From Ancistrus triradiatus (lineage: Eukaryota > Chordata > Actinopteri > Siluriformes > Loricariidae), in the NCBI GenBank assembly GCA_025084515.1, contig JAJAGP010000238.1, positions 317,501-381,500 of the forward strand: 64,000 nucleotides of DNA. Reading direction: 5' to 3'. Below, one piece after another: positions 46,055-57,713 of this stretch. The translations under genes were made by a program, and so were the position numbers. The notes under the pieces are model-generated. The model was not told the origin of the DNA. It saw nothing but the letters and a program-made list of their open reading frames with translations, and did no database searches. How positions within the stretch are numbered: the first letter of the stretch is position 1; every line of letters begins with the position of its first letter.

Positions 46055-47308
46055 TACAGATGCACCGACCGATCAGCTGGTGACCAGAATCTGCTGGGAG
46101 GTTTTTTATGTCAGTGGTTATGGTCGATCAAAATTATATAACCGATTCAGTACTGCTGAAATTCATACAGTGCATGATGGTGACGGAGGCACAAACACAG
46201 CCACACATAAACAGCACAGTGCTTTTACTAACCTTAATTCAGAATTCAGTTCATGGTGTGTGCACAAAGCTTTAACCACAGTTCAGTCACTCGCCGGTTT
46301 GTTTATGAGACTGGACGCATGTTGATGATGAGGAAACATTAGATTTCAGCTACCTAGTCAACCAAGCAGTCTCCCTAAATAGCTCAGTACTAAAGAGTTA
46401 GTAGGGATACTAATGAGAGGGTAGTGATCTATTTTGGACACAGCCATGTCTTCGTTGTTGAAGCTCTTCAGAACGTGCTGTTTGGATTACATAAATAATG
46501 AAAATAAGCCATGAAGGAACAACTCAGAAAATGTTTGGAACAACGAATTAAATAAGTCATTTAAAAAACCCTGCTGAATATGCGGAATATAGAAGTGAAG
46601 AAGTTTTCATGAAAAAAATTTTCCTGTATGCTGTCGTTTATAATTCTTAAGGTGTATTCACACCAAGTATGATTTTTTCCCACGAAATGCGATTTTTAAC
46701 GTATTGGGATCTTCACACCAAGTGCCCCCATGTTTTTTGCCTAAACCCTCTAAAACTCCCTGTCCGCTTTTGCTTTCATTTCCCTTCTCTCAATGTGTCA
46801 CAGAGATTTCACCATGTGTTTTTCACATCGTCAACTTAAAAAAACAAAGACACAAGCAAAGATTAGTGAAGGAAGCTATAGTTTGTGTTTTGGTGGGCAT
46901 GAACAGATTAGAATGCACTTAGATAAACAAGCAAACGCTTACATTCAGCCACTGTGAGGTTTATCACCATCGTTCTCCAGCCTTTCAGCTCTATTCCGCC
47001 TGATATTTTCTTTAATATCCATATTTTTATAGTCAGCGTGTTGCTTGTCATATAAGCTCTTGGGCTCTGTTACGAGCCGGATGAGCTGTTCTGCTTGATA
47101 ACCGAAAAAATCAGTAATTAGAACAGGCTCCGATTAAAAATTGTACGCAGCATCACAGTCTGTCAGTTTCAGACAGTCCGTCAATCACTTGGTGTGATTA
47201 ATATATGTGATATTTTTCAAAATTTGACAGACTCAGTGTGAAAAGGCCTTTAGACAGAAAGAAAATCGGAATCGGCCCAAAACAAAAGTGGCTATTGGTG
47301 CATCTCTG
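46055..47308. mobile_element. hAT-like nonautonomous element with a nested second element
   Basis: The left end is acagatgcaccgaccgatc. The right end reversed is cagagatgcaccaatagcc, with 'gaaaatcggaatcggccc' inside, a terminus style common in fish. No matching 8-bp duplication. The element at 46647-47252 lies inside it. Confidence 0.5.
46647..47252. mobile_element. nonautonomous element with ttcacac inverted ends
   Basis: The left end is aaggtgtattcacaccaagt and the right end reversed is aaggccttttcacactgagt, 14 of 20 identical. ~600 bp, with no coding remnant recognised. Confidence 0.5.
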
Positions 47309-47619
47309 CTTGGATGATTTTTATGGTTTGGGTTTGGCCTGTTAGTCACAGTGAATTAGCATCACAATTTAAAAATTTTTGTGCATTTTTGGCAACGGTT
47401 TGATGAATTAGTGAAAGGATTTTTAGCAGCAAAGCTATAATAATGTTGATAACTTATCATGAACTTTTGGCCATAAAGTGTATAATGAGAGTAGGTTGTG
47501 GTACTAGGTTTGTCTTTAGAAAAATAACTGTACATTCAAGATTTATAAAACAATCACATGAATGAGGAATTGACCTTGCCTTTCCTGTAGCTTTTGTGAC
47601 CTTTTTTTACTGCATAGGG

Positions 47620-47645
47620 AAGAGAGAGAGAGAGAGAGAGAGAGT
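47620..47645. repeat. (AG)n microsatellite
   Basis: About 13 GA units. Confidence 0.95.
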
Positions 47646-49225
47646 ATGTGTGTGCTCACATTCCTCATGTGATTTCGTCTGATTGATGACTTGTTTACAC
47701 AACCTTGGCGTTCACCATGCTTGACTATGCACAAGCCATGGTGTATGTGTTAGAATAGTGCGATAATTAAATTTCCATGTTGAACAAGCAGACCACCAAA
47801 ACTTGCATGGATGGGCATGAGATTTTTTGCATGTCACTTAGTAACATTTATTAATGTGCAGAAATAGAATATGATGTGTCTGCTTTTTTGTGCACCCAAT
47901 CCTGTATGTGCAAGTGTCTCTGCTGCAAGCTGTACGCCAACATGAATGTCGCATCTGCTCAGTGCATGTCATGTTTGAGGCTGTGTGCAGATCTGCATGC
48001 ATGTGTCAGAAGTGAACAGAGTGGATGATTATGTAAGAGGGCTTGGCAGGCTGCCAGCGCCGCTGTGTATTCTGTGCTAAGGTTAGTAGAGAGGAAGTAC
48101 TGAGGAGTTAACCGCTTCACCCAGTGAAATTTTTAGCAGGCCAGCCATTCATGCTGTAGTAACTTTTAGCATTGCCTTTTTTGTTATGGCTGGATTCCCT
48201 ACAGTTAACACTGAATTCATGATTTTAGGTAGTGAGAAAATACTCACTGTTCAGTTTACAGTATTAAACGTGGAGGAGTATGTGTTTTAAACATCCTGTG
48301 AGAATGTGTGTGTGTGAGTGTGTGTGTGTGGCACATACAGTGATCAGTCTGTATGTTTACGAATATTGCTTGCTTCATAAACACTATGGATCCGTCCCTA
48401 AAGACAATATGGTTCTAGTTCATAACAGTCCAGGCTTCTTGTTCAGGACACCATTGCAAACAAAAGTGAGGGTAACTGACTGCCAATGGCAGGATACTTA
48501 ATGGGTGACAACAAATTTCCTTCTGCTAAGCACCTGGAAATGCTCCGGGCAGAGACAGGGGTGTGTAGGTGCCGCCTGGTGTCTGGATGGTGGGCGCTGC
48601 TCGTGCTTGTTAGCAGATCAGACGATTCTCTCTACCAGTTATCTGGTCGGAGCTTGTTCGCTGGGCATACCACTGCTCCCAACACCTCCTAACAGCTAGG
48701 TCAGATGGAGAGCAATTCGTTGAAATAACCATCCTGCATATCAAGTCTAGTGTTGCACCCCAGCTCAAAGTCTATGAACTGGGCGAAATGTCTTTGAGTG
48801 CGTCGTAGAGGCATGTCTAACAGTCAACAATCTCTCACCAAGAGGTACACTACCCAAAAAAGCGTCTGAGAGCCTTTTTATAGGGAAGTGGGGACTACAG
48901 ACTGTTCTAAATCGTTTGATGTGTTTAGAGACTTTTTTGTATAAGTTACACGTTTAACAAGCTGTAAATGGTGTTCGTTAAATGTATGTGCCTGTCCTAT
49001 TGTAAGAAGTACTCCTTTGTTTGCCCACCACTACCTGTATATTCACTCTCACTGATAATTATATAAAGTGGTTCACATTCACTCGATGAGTCTCTGTTTA
49101 ATCTGGATGGTCTTCCAATGTTGTTTGCAATATTGTCTATCAGTGCATTTTTGGCTTCCGTCAAAAGTATCAGGTCTATCATACCATCCTCTGAAGTGTT
49201 AAGGCTTTCCCCTGCACAGGGTCAT
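47646..49225. other. lime1 intron, unassigned
   Basis: 48300-48335 is GT-rich. 48520-48900 is GC-richer than its surroundings with two overlapping short frames (48486-48692, 48505-48699) but no recognised motif or splice support. Confidence 0.4.
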
Positions 49226-49390
49226 AACTAGGGCCCTGCTAAATTCATGGGAAATGTGCTTAATTTCACTGAGTCAGAGATTTCATGGATTTTCAAGGGA
49301 AGTGCCACATTTCACTGAAGCCATTAAATGAGAACAATCGAGAATTGCTAAGAAACCTGCAATACATACAATACAATACAGTCTACCTTA

Positions 49391-49960
49391 ATGGTTGAAT
49401 GTAAGCCTAGAACATCCAGTAATGGTGCTACGCTTCATCTTCTGTCTCAGAGATTTTTGACACAGCCCTCTCTCTGTCCACAGAATGTGTTGGGATCGAC
49501 AGGCCCAGCCATGCATGCAATCTTTGTTTTATCAATCCATAGCACTTTCAGAATGCTCCTGACTTACCTACATGTGTGTTGCATGCTTCAGACTTTTGTG
49601 ATGACCTTGTACCTAAGGTTTTCCTTTAATGACTCATTCATGCATATTCATGCCTTTACTCTCACATCAGCCAAACCTTCCTGAAAGTACTTGGCAGTAA
49701 CGTGAAGGTTTTGCATTGCATGTCTTACCAGTCAACAAGCAGTTTTGTGAGTTTTCTTGGACTGTCTGATCTTGTCTAGCACCGAACAGGTTCCCTAAAC
49801 TGCCATTTTGGAAAAACAATTTGGACAGTTGAATGTGCAAGCAGGAAGCATTTGGATAGCTTTTTATAAGCTCCTTCTGCTTTTTCAGAGTCAATTATCT
49901 TTATTTTCAGATCCTCAGTCAGCAGAATAGAGAAGCCTATGCCCAAGAACCCTTAGAGGC
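49391..49960 (-). mobile_element. highly degenerate Tc1-like remnant
   Basis: 'ctctctgtccacagaatgtg' and 'tttatcaatccatagcactt' look like the reverse-strand transposase region around the first Asp (VDRE / LWIDKT type). Heavily mutated with no ends recognised. Confidence 0.4.
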
Positions 49961-49977
49961 TTTATGGGCAAAATAAT

Positions 49978-50456
49978 TTCTGCATAAATATGAGACTAAA
50001 CATAAGCATGGTGTCATTTTAAGTATGATACAAAATGACAAATGAGATTTTTAGGAAAATTATCCAATATTACATACCTCTGAGAGACAAAAGTATTCAA
50101 ACTTTAGTTTTCAGTATCTGGTGTGACCTTCTTGTGCAAAATAACTGCAACTACACAACTGCTGATCAGTCCATTTTTAGCCCATTCCTCTATACAGAAC
50201 AGTTTAATCTCTGGCCTTGGCCATTCCAAAATATGAACTTTATTTTTTAACCATTCTTTGGTAGAACAACTAGTGTGCTTGACTTGCTGCATGACCCACA
50301 TTCTCTTGGTATTCAGTCCATTGACTGATTTCCTGTCATTTTCCTGTAGATTCTTTTTGTATAATTGAGAAATGTATTGTTCCATTAATAATGGAAAGCT
50401 GTTCTGCTCCATGTGGTCCTGGCATCCCATGGTTCATAAACGTTCAAGCACCACTG
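49978..50456 (-). mobile_element. deleted Tc1-like copy (cagtggtgctt family)
   Basis: The right end is gttcaagcaccactg before TA (50457-50458). The left part has 'tctgcataaatatga' and 'atccaatattacatac'. On - a frame at 50104-50430 keeps 'YQRILK'-like and 'MQQ' blocks with deletions. Same family as 32812-34228. Confidence 0.75.
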
Positions 50457-50599
50457 TATGCAATATTTAGCTTTGGAATTGTCTATGTCTGCCTTAGAAG
50501 CCTACTAAGTTAATTAAGTTCTGAGACCTTACAAAAACACTGTTGGATCATCTGGAAAAAGTATCCAAACTTTTGCACAAGTGTCAAAAAAAGAGTCTG

Positions 50600-50868
50600 C
50601 ATGTCCTCCCTGTGTCTGCATGGGTATCCTGCAGGTACTCCGGCTTCCACCCACATTGCAAAGACATGCGTGTTCGGTTAATTGGTGTTTCCAAAGTGCC
50701 CTTAGTGTGTAAATGTGTGTATGAGTGTGTGAGTGCATGTTCCCTACGATGGATTGTCGCCCTGTGTAGGGTTGTTTCTGCCTTGTGTCTAGGCTAGGCA
50801 CCGGCATTCCCCCAAACCCTGACTAGGATCAAGCGGATAAGACGATGAATGAATAAATGAATGAATGA
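50600..50868 (+). mobile_element. tRNA-derived SINE-like repeat, 3' part
   Basis: 'catgtcctccctgtgtctgc', 'tactccggcttccacccac', 'ccctgtgtagggttg' and a terminal (aatg)n are landmarks of a fish repeat whose tRNA-like head is seen at 60180-60352. Confidence 0.65.
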
Positions 50869-51203
50869 ATGTTCCTCAAATAAAGAGCAATAGTGCATTT
50901 GTGGGCAAATGTCTTATTTCTAAGTCTCTTGACAGAAGTTCATAAGATATGCGTAAGACTTTAACCATATGCCACAGAGGTCATAAATCTCATCATGCAA
51001 ACGAAAATAATCATTACTTTTAATTTCTTCTGATACAGCAGAGTTTCCCAATGCGGGTTTGGGTGGGGCAGCAAGGATAAATGAATGAGGCATGTTTGAG
51101 CACTTCTGTGTTACAGGTCACAGGTCAATGCAGGTCACTGCACTTGTAATAATGTATAATGTATACATGTGTAAATAGAAAATATGATTGTATTGATCAT
51201 TTA

Positions 51204-51224
51204 TTGTGTGTGTGTGTGTGTGTT
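51204..51224. repeat. (TG)n microsatellite just before lime1 exon
   Basis: About ten TG units, ending 20 bp upstream of the exon at 51245; they form part of the acceptor's upstream sequence. Confidence 0.9.
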
Positions 51225-51244
51225 CACTTACATCTGGCCACAAG

Positions 51245-51364
51245 GACGTAGTGATCATGGGGAATGGGGAGCAGTACATATGGAAGCCTCCAGAGGAGAG
51301 TGACATTCAGTTATCAAGAGGTCCTTCACTGGAGAACGGACAAAGCAGTGCCAGCACCACAGAG
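51245..51364 (+). CDS. lime1: lime1 fifth coding exon; gene continues beyond window
   Basis: The acceptor ends acatctggccacaag and the donor is gtaagt. The 120-bp exon is exactly 40 codons in phase 0 (residues 239-278), beginning DVVIMGNGEQYIWKPPEE and ending SSASTTE. Tyr249 (EQYIW) is a further candidate phosphosite. I recall a similar GNGEQYIWKPPEE block in other fish lime1 proteins, but this could not be checked. A C-terminal part with the human VLYSRVCKP-like Lck site should follow. I found no matching exon between 51365 and 64000, so it is probably outside the window. The preceding intron is about 12.4 kb and packed with mobile elements. Confidence 0.82.
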
Positions 51365-51772
51365 GTAAGTAAATGCCCTGCCTAGTATTAGTGCCTGTTC
51401 ATTTAAACACGCATTGTACTCCAGTAGTCGCAGGTTTGCTGACATATTCAGTTCTTTAGGGCTTTGATTCGTAGGTGCATCATTTGAGCCAATGATTTGA
51501 GTTATGTAAGAAGACTAATTGGCTGGTGACACAAAATGACTTAATAGTATGCTTCAGATATCTTCCCTAAACAAGCACTGGAAAAATATGGCAGTAATAA
51601 AACACACACACACACACACACACAGAGAGAAATGTCTCTTTGAAGGAAAATTCTATTTAGTTCCCTGGGAAATCATGAATTCATAATGGATTTGACCACT
51701 AGGACTAGCCAGTTACACTTGACCAGACTAATGCTTGGGTAACAATGCTTAGCAAAAGTCTCAGACCTTGAC

Positions 51773-51773
<1 letters not shown>

Positions 51774-51812
<39 letters not shown>

Positions 51813-51830
51813 CACGCACGCACACACTCT
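51774..51830. repeat. (CA)n microsatellite
   Basis: Long CA run with ca/cg variants. A shorter CA run is at 51602-51625. Confidence 0.95.
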
Positions 51831-51969
51831 TTGCTGTTTATCTCTGAACAACCTATTAATTAGGTTGTAAACATGTTTCCTGCCGTCACCAAGTATTTCG
51901 TGTCCAAGTATTTTGTGACCTTAAATGACCTTGACTATGTATTGAAAGTGAAAAGGAAAAAAATATATA

Positions 51970-53503
51970 CAGTGGTGCTTGACAGTTTGAGAACCCTTTA
52001 GAATTTTCTATATTTCTGCATAAATATGACCTAAAACATCATCAGATTTTCACACAAGTCCTAAAAGTAGATAAAGAGAACCCAGTTAAACAAATGACAC
52101 AAAAATATTATACATGGTCATTTGTTTATTGAGGAAAATGATCCAATATTACATATTAGTGGGGGTGGCAAAAGTATGTGCCTTTGCTGTCATATCTTGT
52201 GTGACCCCCCTGTGCAGCAAGAACTGCAACTAAACATTTCCGTAATAACCTGTTTGATCATTCTGCACACCGCTTGGAGGAATTTTATCCCCTTCCTCCG
52301 TACAGAACAAAAGCGTCAGCTCTGGGATGTTGGTGGGTTTCCTCCTCACATACTTCTCTCTTCGGCCCTTCCCCAACATTTTGATTGGATTAAGGTTCAG
52401 ACTTTGAACTTGATCCATTCCAAACATGTTCTTTATTCTTCTTTAACCATTTTTTTTTGGTTAGAACAACTTTTGTGCTTAGGGTCGTTGTCTTGCTGCA
52501 TGACCCACCTTCTCTTGAGATTCAGTTCATGGACAGATGTCCTGACATTTTCCTTTAGAATTCTCTGATAGAATTCAGAATTCATTGTTCCATCAATGAT
52601 GGCAAGCCGTCCTGGCCCAGATGCAGCAAAACAGGCCCAAACCATGATACTACCACCACCATGTTTCACAGACGGGATAAGGTTCTTATGCTGGAATGCA
52701 GTGTTTTCCTTTCTCCAAACATAACGCTTTTCTTTTAACCCAAAAAGTTCTATTTTGGTCTCATCCATCCACAAAACATTCTTCCAATAGCCTTCTGGCT
52801 TGTTCACGTGAACTTTAGCAAACTGCAAACTAGCAGCAATGTTCATTTTGGAGCACCGTGGCCTTCATAAACCTGCCATGCACACCATTGTTGTTCTTCT
52901 GATGGTGGACTCATGAACATTAACATTAGAAAATGTGAGAGAGGCCTTCAGTTGCTTAGAAGTTACCCTGGGGTCCTTTGGGCCTCGTCAACTATTACAG
53001 GAGTGATCTTTGGTGGTCGACCACTCCTGAAGAGGGTAACAATGGTCTTGAATTTCCTCCATTTGTACACAATCTGTCTGACTGTGGATTGGTGGAGTCC
53101 AAACTCTTTAGAGGTGGTTTTGTAATCTTTTCCAGCCTGATGAGCATCAACAACTCTTTTTTCTGAGGTCCTCAGAAATCTCCTTTGTTCGTGCCATGAT
53201 ACACTTCCCCAAACATGTGTTGTAAAGAGCAGACTTTGATAGATCCCTGTTCTTTAAATAAAACAGGGTGCCCACTCACACCCGATTGTCATCCCATTGA
53301 TTGAAAACACCTGACTCTAATTTCACCTTCAAATTACTTGCTAATCCTAGAGGTTCACATACTTTTGCCACTCACTAATATGTAATATTGGATCATTCAC
53401 CTGAATAAATAAATGAACAAGTATAATACTTTTGTGTCATTTGTATAACTGAGTTTTCTTTATCTACTTTTAGGACTTGTGTGAAAATCTGATGATGTAA
53501 AAA
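51970..53503 (-). mobile_element. Tc1-like transposon (cagtggtgctt family), right TIR lost
   Basis: Starts cagtggtgcttgacag after TA (51968-51969). The right side reaches 'tgtgaaaatctgatgatgt' but the final ~30 bp of the end are missing. Transposase lies on -, with the longest open piece at 52433-52846. Closest relative is the copy at 32812-34228. Confidence 0.9.
52433..52846 (-). pseudogene. Tc1 transposase catalytic fragment
   Basis: 137 codons open: WMDETKIELFG (first catalytic Asp), SVKHGGGSIMVWACFA, and WVMQQDNDPKHKS (second Asp). The SPDLNPIEN block with the Glu follows out of frame. The N-terminal part lies in other frames at 52850-53220. Inactive, but the best-preserved catalytic core in this family here. 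Confidence 0.9.
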
Positions 53504-53749
53504 CCATTTTACACAGCTCAGTCTTATATTACCTTGGTCCAGGTGTGCAACCTATTGACATTAAGCAGAGCACTGTTATTTGGCAGGTGTGACTAGCTAT
53601 ATGCAAGTGAATGCAGATTAGCATAGTACCAGTTCATAAATATACATGACAAGAACAGCCTACCATCACACCCGTGTGTGCTTGTTGAACACCTATTTCT
53701 AAAACCATGGGTGTTAATGCTGAGCTCGAGCCCCTTTTCTTCTATAGGC

Positions 53750-54259
53750 CACCATTAGCTTAGATATAGCATTGTTTTGGCAATGGTGTAATTACCCAAT
53801 ATAAATCCCATTTTCAGAATGCAACCTGAAAATACAGGACATTTGTATGTAGTATTAAAATACTGAAAAAAACAGGACAAAACAGCTTCTGTAGGCTACA
53901 GTGGCAAGTATGAACTTGTGACCTCTCCTTACACTTGAGCAATATCAGCATCTGGCAGCTTCATCGGGATCCCAAGTTGATCCTCTTACAGTTCAAAGAA
54001 ACTTTATCAGGAATGGTCTTTCCAGAAGGGTAGCAGCCAAGAAACCACTTTTTCAGAAGGGGGACTGGGTGAAAAGGCTTTTATGCTAAAGCTAAAGCTC
54101 ACAAAGATTTTAATGAAGATTGGTGGAAAAGAGTATTAAGGAGTGACGAAACCAACTTTGAAATTTTTAGGTCCAATCGTTGACAATATTTTATATATGA
54201 TGATTATACCATTGCTAAAACAACAGATCTAATGGTGGCCTTAGACTTTTGCACTTTAC
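53750..54259 (+). mobile_element. Tc1-like remnant
   Basis: Shares 'gcatctggcagcttcatcgg', 'gccaagaaaccactttttc' and 'gtgacgaaaccaac' with 18239-18860. The right end is gccttagacttttgcac. Internal deletion and stops. Confidence 0.7.
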
Positions 54260-55020
54260 TGTATGTCCAAACATGTCAAGTTCTTCTACATCAAAGTCAG
54301 CAAACCCTTTTTAATAGGCACTGTCATGCTGAAACAGAAGCCTTTTCCAAACAAAACTATATTCTCTTGAATGTCATTGTGTACTGTAGCTTTAAGATTT
54401 CACTTCACTGGAAATATGGGCAAAGCCCAAACTATAAAATATAGCCCCAGATCATTATCTTCTACTAAACTCCAACCTCAGTATCATCAATCAGTGAGGA
54501 ATTAGGCTGCAGTTATACTTTTCCTGTGCCAACACTTAAATGTATGCGTAGAGCTGTGAAGCAGTGCATCACCAATGGGGTTTTTACCAATTGGACATCC
54601 AATTTATAACCATTATGTGGTTTGGGGTGTATCATATTTTTTGTAGGACACATATCTGCCTCTGTAGAACCATGGATATTTCTATAAACGCAAGAAAGTT
54701 CTGCTAATACCCTTTAAAACACTCCTCCATCATTGTAAATGTTCTCAGAAGATGTACCTTAAAAAGCTTATGAAAGAAAGCCAGATCAGTATATGGAACA
54801 GGGGAATCATGCATGAGAGGTTTTTAAATTCAGACACTACACTGTATAGGGAGGTAACATTAAAAGCCTTAGTTACATAGTATTCAGCCTCCTGAACCCA
54901 CACACTTTCAGATCCATTGTAACCAATTGGTTTATGTCATATTCCATCAAAACATGTGTTTTGTCGATTATTGTGAGTTTTTATTAAGCTTCATTAAGAA
55001 TGTATTGATAATGTTAAAGT
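54260..55020. other. intronic DNA, nothing assigned
   Basis: No exon-like sequence or element ends recognised; the frame at 54232-54444 has no motif. Confidence 0.45.
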
Positions 55021-55021
55021 A

Positions 55022-55735
55022 CAATGGTACCTCACTTCTCGACCATCGTGGAACTTGTTGAATTTGTTTTTCGGCGTATTTTGACTAGAAAAAGTTGTCT
55101 TTCGACGTCTGCTTGGTACTCGGCCACTAACTTCTATGAGTCGAGCCATGCGACTCGTTTCAGCCAAAAATCAATTAAAAATTCAGTACATGGTGATTCA
55201 GGTCCACAATAGCCCTCAGAGAAAATCTTTGCCATTTTTATCATGTTTTTCTTTATTTGTACATCTACAGTACTGTATTCTTAGTGCAAATAAACCTCCA
55301 TGGATCCTAAAAAGGTTCATCAATAGAGTAAGTGTTTTGCTTTTACTTTTCACTTTCAATCCATTACATGACATTTTTCCACACTTTATTATAAAATAAG
55401 CTTTGTGTTAATAATTTTGGCCAGCTGTGGGTTAATGTAACAATGCTTTAAACGTTCTTTAAACTTTCTTATCATTACTTATTATAGTATCCTTTTTATA
55501 TCTTCACTATGATACACTATAGACCGCTCTACCAAACACTTGTTAAACTCCATAGCTCATGATACTTTCAACTTATTATGAATTTGTCTGAACGTATCGT
55601 ATCCCCTTTGTATCAGGAAGCACCAGTACAATACTGGAATGGATTAATTCAATATACATTATTCCTTATGGGAAAAATTTGCTCGGTAATCGTCGTTTTC
55701 AGGTCTCGACAAGCTATTTGTTGGCTCGTATGACT
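55022..55735. mobile_element. pogo-like nonautonomous element
   Basis: Starts caatggtacctcacttctcg after TA. Has 'cttatgggaaaaatttgctcgg' and 'ggtctcgacaagctatttg' near the other side. Shares 'aaaggttcatcaatagag' and 'cactttcaatccattac' neighbourhoods with the 30921 family. The right end is not well defined. Confidence 0.45.
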
Positions 55736-56377
55736 ATTGTGTACATCACAAAGATCCAACATTGAAAAACTTCCAGTATGCACTTCAGAAAGCGCACAGC
55801 TACAGCAACCCTATGACAGATGAAGCACGTCATTGGAAATGAACTGATGTTGAATAAACTGTTTATGAGGGAGCAAGTAGATAGTGCAGATAATGCAGAA
55901 AAATGAAAACATCTATTCAAATATATAAAAGCTACAGCCTATACAAACCACTGTTGTGTACAGTTAGTTTGTTGCTGAAGATGTGATAAAAAATACATTC
56001 CTATATAGAAATATACTGCAAAATTAAAAGATTAAATTAGATTTAACTTTACTGTTGTTGTTCAGAGTACAGGTACAAAGGCAATAAAATAGGAAGTACA
56101 GAAACTTTGCAAATAATGGATAAATGCGGTAAATTTTTGGTCCATATTGACACAATAGCATCACACATTTGATGCAGGTTTGTCGGCTGCACATCCATGA
56201 TGTGAATCTCCAATTACACCACATCAAAAAGGTGCTCTATTGGATTGTGATCTGGTGTCTGTGAAGGCATTTAAGGTATAGTGAACCCATTGTCATGTTC
56301 AACAAACCAGTTTGAGATGATTTGAGCTTTGTGACATTGTGTATTATCCTGCTGGAAGTAACCATCAGAAGATGTTA

Positions 56378-57650
56378 CAGTAGTGTGAAAAACTGTTTGT
56401 CACAGTCAAGTGTTTCGGAACGTCAAACCAATTTAAATATTAGTCAAAGACAATACAAGTAACCACAAAATGCAGTTTTTAAATGAAGGTGTTTATTATT
56501 AAGAGAGTAAAAAAATCTAAACCTTCATGGCCCTATGTGAAAGAGTGATTGCCCCCTAAACCTAATAACTGGTTGGGCCACCCTTAGCAGCAGCAACTGC
56601 AACAGCCGGACATTCTCCTTCAGGATTTTTTGGTAGACAGCAGAATTCATAGTTTCATTTATCACAGCAAGTCTTCCAGTTCCTGAAGCAGCAAAACAGC
56701 CCCAGACCATCACACTACCACCACCATATTTTACTGTTGCTAGAATGTTCTTTTTCTGAAATGCTGTGTTACTTTTACTCCAGATGTAATGGGACACACA
56801 CCTTCCAAAGAGTTCAACTTTTGTCTTGTCAGTCCACAGAATGTTTTCCCAAAAGTCTTGGGGATCATAAAGAACTGAGACGGGCTTTAATGTTCTTTTT
56901 GCTCAGCAGTGGTTTTTGTCTTGGAACTCTGCCATGCAGGCCATTTTTGCCCAGTCTCTTTCTTATGGTGGAGGCATGAACACTGACCGTAACTGAGGCA
57001 AGTGAGGCCTGCAGTTCTTTGGATGTTGTTGTGGGGTCTTTTGTGACATCTTGGATGAGTCATCGCTGTGCTCTTGGGGTAATTTTGGTCAGCCGGCCAC
57101 TCCTGGGAAGGTTCACCACTGTTCCATGTCTTCGCCATTTGTGGATAATGGCTCTCACTGTGGTTCGCTGGAGTCCCAAAACTTTAGAAATGACTTTATA
57201 AACCCTTTCCAGACTATAGATCTCAATTCCTTTCTTTCACAATTGTTCCTGAATTTCTTTGGATCTCGGCATGATGTGTAGCTTTTAAGGATCTTTTGGT
57301 GTACTTCACTTTGTCAGGCAGGTCCTGTTTAAGTGATGTCCTGATTGAGAACAGATGTGGCAATAATCAGGCCTGGATGTGGCTAGAGACAGTGAACTCA
57401 GGTGTGATAAACCATAGTTAAGTTATGTTTTAACAAGGGAGGGCAATCACTTTTTCACACAGGCCCATGTAGGTTTGGATTTTTTTTCTCTCGTAACAAT
57501 AAACATCTCCATTTAAAAACTGCATTTTGTGTTTACTTGTGTTGTCTTTGACTAATATTTAAAGTGGTTTGATGTTCTGAAACATTCAAGTGTGACAAAC
57601 ATGCAAAAAAAATAGGAAATCAGGAATTGGGCAAACACTTTTTCACATAT
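56378..57650 (-). mobile_element. Tc1-like transposon (gtgtgaaaaactgtttg ends)
   Basis: The left end is cagtagtgtgaaaaactg after TA (56376-56377). The right side reversed is atgtgaaaaagtgtttgccc. Subterminal repeats with 'ttaaagtggtttgatgttc' and 'cgtcaaaccaatttaaat' mirror each other. Transposase on - lacks the segment with the second Asp and Glu. Confidence 0.85.
56525..56797 (-). pseudogene. Tc1 transposase, deletion after KENVR
   Basis: Reads KKNILATVKYGGGSVMVWGC and then VYQKILKENVR. It then jumps into LLQLLLLRVAQPVIRF, end-region sequence. The DNDPKH and SPDLNPIE blocks are deleted. The N-terminal part lies at 56887-57300 in other frames. Confidence 0.85.
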
Positions 57651-57713
57651 TTGCGTTAATGAGCAGTGTATCTAATAAAGTGGCCAATGATTGTATATCT
57701 TAGAGAACACACA

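Larger units (their letters stand above)
56095..57700 (-). mobile_element. older Tc1-like copy interrupted by a younger Tc1
   Basis: On -, 56100-56377 translates to FQQDNTQCHKAQIISNWF and then NPIEHLFD, the second Asp and Glu region of a Tc1-like transposase. The opposite end at 57665-57697 is the 'ctaataaagtggcc' terminus of the same family. The 56378-57647 element sits between them. Confidence 0.6.
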
